A stretch of 64,000 nt of DNA, from positions 1,076,732 to 1,140,731 of the forward strand of contig UWYS01000006.1 of assembly GCA_900291925.1 (NCBI GenBank), given 5' to 3'. The translations under genes were made by a program, and so were the position numbers. Shown here one piece after another: positions 59,101 to 64,000 of the stretch. The DNA comes from Thecaphora thlaspeos. Lineage: Eukaryota; Basidiomycota; Ustilaginomycetes; Urocystidales; Glomosporiaceae. Under the pieces are notes generated by a model. It saw nothing but the letters and a program-made list of their open reading frames with translations. It ran no database searches and was not told where the DNA came from. Position 1 is the first letter of the stretch; every line of letters begins with the position of its first letter.

Positions 59101-62100
59101 GTCTTCAACGGCCTCGTCACCGTGCTCGGCATCGTCCAGGACCGGAGGGTGAGTACCTACCTCTGGGCGCTCCCGGCTGCGCTCTGGGCGCCAGAGGGAA
59201 GCCAGCGTGCGCAACGTGATGGTAGCTGACGCCGGCCTTTTCTTTGTCTCGCTGTCTTCTTTTGATCCCACGACCGAACCACCTTGCTTCACAGTTCACC
59301 AACTTCCGTGCGACGCTCGACGTCTATATCGAGCGCCACTTCCGCTTCACCACGGCCCACAACCGGCTGATAGCGTCGATGGCCAAGCTGCTGGCCGAGC
59401 CCGGCCGGATGGAAACGTCCAAGGACCTGCGCGCCGCCATCAAGGTGTGGCCCTACCTGTTCCGCTTCGTAATCCAGAGCCGGCAGAATCAGCGCGGCGA
59501 ACGCGACGTTGGCGGCGGCGCCGTCCTTGACCACCTCGAGGCCGGCTTTAAGCGCGAGCTCGACGCGCTGCTGCGCAGCATTAACAGCCTCATGAACACT
59601 ACCAAGCCGAGCTCAATTATCGGGACCCAGACGCTGGCGCTTCAGCACTTTGCCGGCATTCTACCGGACCTCGCCAAGGTCTTCATGCTCGACGAGCTGG
59701 TGCGCATTGCCATGTCGTTTGCCGACAGCGTCTTTATCACGAAGGGCCGCATGGCCATCTGGAAGCTGCTCCACATCCTACAGGTTGCCCAGGGCCCGCT
59801 GTTCGAGAGCCTCGGCGCCCGCTCGCAGCTGATTCCCAGCATTGTCCGCTGGATCCGCCCGCACCTCGGCCGGTACGACGAGGCCTCGCATGTCGGGTCA
59901 CACGAGCTTGAGGCGGCCCGAGATACGGCGCGCGTCGCCTGGTTCGAGGCGGCACGGCTCAGCGTCACAATCCTCGCCGTTATCCTTGACCGCCTCCAGA
60001 CGAGCCTGGCCACGTCGCAGCGGCGTCCACCCTCGGCCGCAATCGACGCTGAGCTGCGCCAGGAGCAGGACAACGTTGACTACGTCCTCGGCACGATGCC
60101 TAAGCTGCTTGAGACGTACAAGGAGTTTGGCGGCCGCGCGATGATCAAGACGCTGCAGCGGCACCGCGCACCCTCGACGACCGCCTCGTCGGTCCCAGTC
60201 ATTTTCCCCTCGAGCTATCCTTTCCCGCTGATCGCCAAGCGGCCGCAGGGCAACCCGGCCGCGACGACGGGACCCTCTTCGCGCCGGCACCGGCGTAGGG
60301 ATGGCAGGGTCGGCGGCATCGGCGGCGGCGGTGCGGGTGACTTTCTCAACTGCGGCCTCGGCGAGATCGCCTCGGTGCTAATAGCGCAGATTATGCTCAG
60401 CCCGCGCAAGCACCTGGCCAGCTTCCTCGACGAGGAGCGTGACCTCGGCGGCCACGAGCTGTGTGGCAAGTTCCTGGGCAACTTTTTCGAGGTGGCTTCG
60501 TCAATCCTGCTCAACGCGGCCTTCCCGTCGACGTGGCTCAACATCAACATCCTCGCGCACCAGATGGTGCTCAAGATGGCCGACCCGCTTGCGGCGATGC
60601 TGGTGCGCGATTTTATTCCGCCGGCCGATCAGAGCCATAGCTTCGACACCGATCTCTGGCGCGCCGGCCTCGGGATGCTGCTGACGCTTCTTTCGAGCGA
60701 GCAGCTGGTCATCGAGCAGTTCAAGCCGCAGCGGCGCAGGGCCGTCTGGCGGCTCGCCGGCGATATCCGCGGCGAGGGCGCTCAGATCTTTGCCAAGCTG
60801 TGGACGTCGATTGGGTGGCCGGAGAAGCTGTCGACGGCAAGTGGCGAGGACGGAAAGCATCAGCAGCAGACGGGTTACCGCAGCAACGCGGACAGTGACA
60901 GCGGAAACGGCCAGGGCGACGGCGACAGCCATGGCGAGGGAGAGCAACGCACGGACGTCGACCAGATGAACACGGGCGGCTTCCAGGTTCAGTTTGTCCC
61001 GTCGCTCGTCGAGCCGGTGCTCGAGCTGTGCCTGTCGCACCACGACGAGCTGCGGACGTGCGCGGTCCGCGTGCTCGCGACAATGATCACGTCCGAGTGG
61101 CACCTCAACGGCGACTTTACCGTGATCGAGGCCGAGATCATCGACAAGCTCGACATCCTCTTCATGACCGACACAAAGGGCGACGAGATCTCGCGCGCCT
61201 TCTTCATCGGCCAGCTGCGCTCGCTCTTTGACAGCCCGCACGTCGATGCGCGGCTGCGTGAGCAGGTGCATGCCTGCCTCATCTCGGTCAATCGCTTCCT
61301 CGACCTGCTTTTGAGCGTGCGCAGCATGCCGCTCGAGGAAGGCTTCGAGGACGACCGGATCGCCGGGACGCTCAAGCTGCTCGGATTCCTGCGCCAGGCC
61401 AACCGCGTCGCCGCCTTCTCGACCCACGTGCTCCGCCTGGCCAACCTTCACCTCGAGAACCTCAACTACGTCGAGGCGGCACTGACGCTCAAGCTCCACG
61501 CCGACCTCCACACCTGGGACATGAACAGCTTCGTCGAGCCGATCCCCGAGCTCGACCTACCCAAGCAGTCGCACTTTGCGCGCAAGGAGACGCTCTACAT
61601 GTTGATCCTCGAGTACCTCAGCAAGGGCGAAGCGTGGGAGATTGCGATTGACATCTGCCGCGAGCTAGCGCAGCAGTACGAGTGCCGTAGCGTCAACTAC
61701 GCCCGGCTCGCCGAAGTGCTCCAGCACCAGGCCGTTCTCTACCAGCGCATCGCTTCGGTCGAGCGCACCTTCCCTTCGTACTTCCGTGTCGCCTACTACG
61801 GCCTCGGCTGGCCGGCGGCGCTGCAGAACAAGATGTTTGTCTACCGCGGCCTCGACTGGGAGAAGCTCGCCGCCTTCTGCGATCGCCTCCACGCCAAGCA
61901 CCCCAAGGCGACGCTGATCAAGAGCACGGGCACGCCCGGCGACGAGGTCCGCCATGTCGAGGCGCAGTTCCTCCAGATCACGGCACTGCAGCCGGAGCCG
62001 GACCGCACGAAGGACTTCTTCACCAACCCAGAAGTGCCCCCCATCGTCCGCGCCTACCACGAGCACAACACGACCGACCTGTTCTCCTTCACCCGGCCCC

Positions 62101-63410
62101 TCCCGACGCCGGCCAACGCGGCTGCCGCCGCGCCGTCGGTCGAGTTCCAGGACGTGTGGGTCAAGAAGACCTACCTCCGCTGCGAGGACGCCTTCCCGAC
62201 GGTGCTGCGCCGGAGCGAGGTGGCCGAGGTCTATGTGGCCGAGATCAGCCCGCTGGAAAACGCGCTCAACGACGTCCAGGCCAAGACCGAAGAGCTCGAA
62301 ACGCTTGAGAAGAAGTACGGGGCGCTAGGCAAAGTGGCGGGCCGCAGCGTCAACACCAACCGCCTCTCGATGGCGCTCAACGGTGCCGTCGACGCGCCCA
62401 TCAACGGCGGGATCCCCATGTACCGGCGTGCTTTCTGCAGCCCGGCGTACGCCGAGGCCAATCCGGACAAGGCCGAGCTGCTGGGTCAGCTGCGCCGCGC
62501 CATCGACGCCCAGGCGCTTGTCATCTTCCGCTGCATCCGCCTCCACGCCCAGCTCTGCCCGCCCGAGATGCGGCCGTTCCACGACACGCTGCAGCGCTTC
62601 TTTGCGCAGGGCTTCGCCGACGAGACGGAACGCCTCGAGCTCGACATCTCGAAGCTCGGCAGTGACGCCGCGCCCGCCAGCAGCGTCTCGATCGGGTCGC
62701 GCGACGACAGCCTCGATGGCGGCAATGGTGCTGGCGGCAAGCCGGAGCGCTTCGCGTCGCGCAGCTTTGCGTTTGGTGCCATCAACAATCACCGTAGCAG
62801 CCTCACGCACGACGATGGCAGCCACGGCTACTCGCTCGACCGTAACAGCCGCGCCCAGCAAGCGGCGCACGAGGCCCAGTACGGCGGCGGAGGCCACCAC
62901 GTCCCGCCATCGCCGTTGCAGCGACACATCTCGTATCTCACCAAGCAGGGCGGCAGCGCCATGGTCCTCGCGAGATCCGGCGGTGGCGGCAATGCTGCCT
63001 CGCTCGCAGGGACAATCACCGGCGGAAGCGGAGGCGGCGGGCAAACTTCGCCATCGTCGCCTGGTCGGTCTGCGGTGCCGTTCTACGAAGCGCCTGGGAT
63101 TGGCGGCATGCCGCGACCGAGCATGGCACCGAGCGACTCGACGGCGCGGGCCGACGGCAGCGGATATCGTGTTGGGAGCATGCTGATTGGCGGCGGAAGC
63201 AGCGGCGGGAATCACCATAACCACAACAACAGTGACGGCAGCGGGCCCGTGCCGCAGCGATACCCGATCGGCGTTGCGGCAACGCAACAGGCCAACGACG
63301 GGTCCTCCAACAGTCTCTTTTCCAAGTCTGGCGGCGGCGGCGGCGGCGGCGGCAACCGGTTGAGCAAGCTGATGAGCGTACGGAGGAAGCCGTCGCAGCA
63401 GAGCGAGTGA
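56116..63410 (+). CDS. DCK1: DOCK-family guanine nucleotide exchange factor (Dck1-like)
   Basis: Large Rho/Rac-type GEF of the DOCK180 class, acting with an ELMO partner at the plasma membrane. Two exons, 56116-59148 and 59295-63410, intron GTGAGT...CACAG in phase 0 (2382 aa). SH3-like N-terminus: YGFSIHPFVPEVDALD, LIALEVGDEVYVFEQLG, SWYRGYVVST and VYVAIFPASYVHIREQ. DHR-1 (lipid-binding C2-like) spans about residues 605-890, with NEAYIKLWSGEFFP, IVFYHQNAPTWGELLKLQLP and HMFFSFRNRSTKE. The middle is armadillo-like helices. DHR-2 (catalytic) spans about 1730-2130, with KGEAWEIAIDICRELAQQYE, YFRVAYYGLGWP and YRGLDWEKLAAFCDRL. The C-terminal 230 residues are Gly/Ser/His-rich. Start context CCACCATGG. 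Transcribed toward the chromosome end and ending 330 bp from telomeric repeats; no truncation is visible. Confidence 0.93.
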
Positions 63411-63740
63411 GTGGATGGAGGGTACGCCCCTCGATCAATTTGGCTTGGATTGTTGTCACCTTGCTGCTGCGGCTTCTCCGGTTCGTTGCAATTTGTTGTC
63501 AAGATGTCTCAGGACCACCGCTTTCGATATGACACTATCCACTCTGTAATTGTGATGTCGTTGCATCGATCCTCTTGAGAGGTGGCATAACTTCTTGTGC
63601 ACCGCACTACATTGTCTTTTAACCTGTCAGAGCTCAATAGTACGTTCAAAACCGCTACAACGGCCAAGTGTGTTCCCCCAGGCTCGGCCAGCTAAGCTAT
63701 TGGGATACCCGCACTGGATGGGTTTGACAAAGGAAGGCCG
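63411..63740. other. Subtelomeric spacer
   Basis: 330 bases between the DOCK stop codon and the telomere array. Must hold the DOCK 3' UTR and polyadenylation site. No subtelomeric helicase, repeat family or tandem array is seen, so the usual buffer between genes and telomere is absent. Confidence 0.7.
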
Positions 63741-64000
63741 TTAGGGGTTAGGGTTAGGGGTTAGGGTTAGGGTTAGGGTTAGGGTTAGGGTTAGGGTTAG
63801 GGTTAGGGTTAGGGTTAGGGTTAGGGTTAGGGTTAGGGTTAGGGTTAGGGTTAGGGTTAGGGTTAGGGTTAGGGTTAGGGTTAGGGTTAGGGTTAGGGTT
63901 AGGGTTAGGGTTAGGGTTAGGGTTAGGGTTAGGGTTAGGGTTAGGTTAGGGTTAGGGTTAGGGTTAGGGTTAGGTTAGGTTAGGGTTAGGGTTAGGGTTA
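63741..64000 (+). repeat. Telomere, (TTAGGG)n, chromosome end
   Basis: About 43 tandem TTAGGG units reach the window edge, G-rich strand 5'->3' outward as at a right chromosome end. The first units are TTAGGGG variants (63741-63760) and TTAGG variants occur near 63941-63946 and 63971-63980. The array is continuous with unique DNA on its left, so this is a true chromosome end, not an interstitial tract. Confidence 0.98.

Overview
The window is the end of a eukaryotic chromosome from a GC-rich fungus. The right edge (63741-64000) is an uninterrupted TTAGGG telomere array whose G-rich strand runs toward the end. Genes are dense, transcribed from both strands, and mostly have a few short introns of about 50-150 nt with GTGAGT/GTAAGT donors. 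Gene content (Golgin A7/Erf4, Srr1-like, a Khd4-like multi-KH protein, Tfg2, Lst8, DOCK GEF) together with intron style suggests a basidiomycete, probably of the smut lineage (Ustilaginomycotina). That placement is an inference from family resemblance, not a search.

Left third (1-22 kb): the 3' part of an amino-acid permease cut by the window edge; an intron-containing tRNA (probably Ile-AAT); RPB5; Erf4/Golgin A7; an SRR1-like protein; a small GPI-anchored surface protein; a zinc alcohol dehydrogenase with an apparent frameshift; a large multi-KH RNA-binding protein; a 3.2-kb intergenic stretch holding a 160-bp near-perfect inverted repeat; and TRAPPC13.

Middle (22-45 kb): CTF4/Mcl1 (sharing a 381-bp divergent promoter with TRAPPC13), an SRPK kinase, a gene-poor 4.9-kb stretch ending in a lone 5S rRNA gene, TFIIF beta (TFG2), a decayed gene remnant, mitoribosomal mL44, LST8, a CCDC174-like coiled-coil protein and an unrecognised acidic protein.

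Right third (45-64 kb): a complete 1.9-kb Tc1/mariner-type transposon with TA target site, about 105-bp inverted repeats and a DD34E transposase broken by two TGA codons; mitochondrial phenylalanyl-tRNA synthetase; a 12-exon FAD-dependent oxidoreductase; and a 2382-residue DOCK-family Rho/Rac GEF whose stop codon lies only 330 bp from the telomere.

Most genes are housekeeping genes (transcription, replication, splicing control, mitochondrial translation, trafficking, TOR signalling) and do not form one pathway. I see no biosynthetic cluster and no CRISPR. The most unusual items are the telomere-abutting DOCK gene, the foldback repeat, the decaying mariner element, the dehydrogenase frameshift and the decayed gene at 37.3-38.1 kb. 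Splice junctions were read by eye from GT/AG sites, reading phase and protein-family continuity; no RNA evidence was available.
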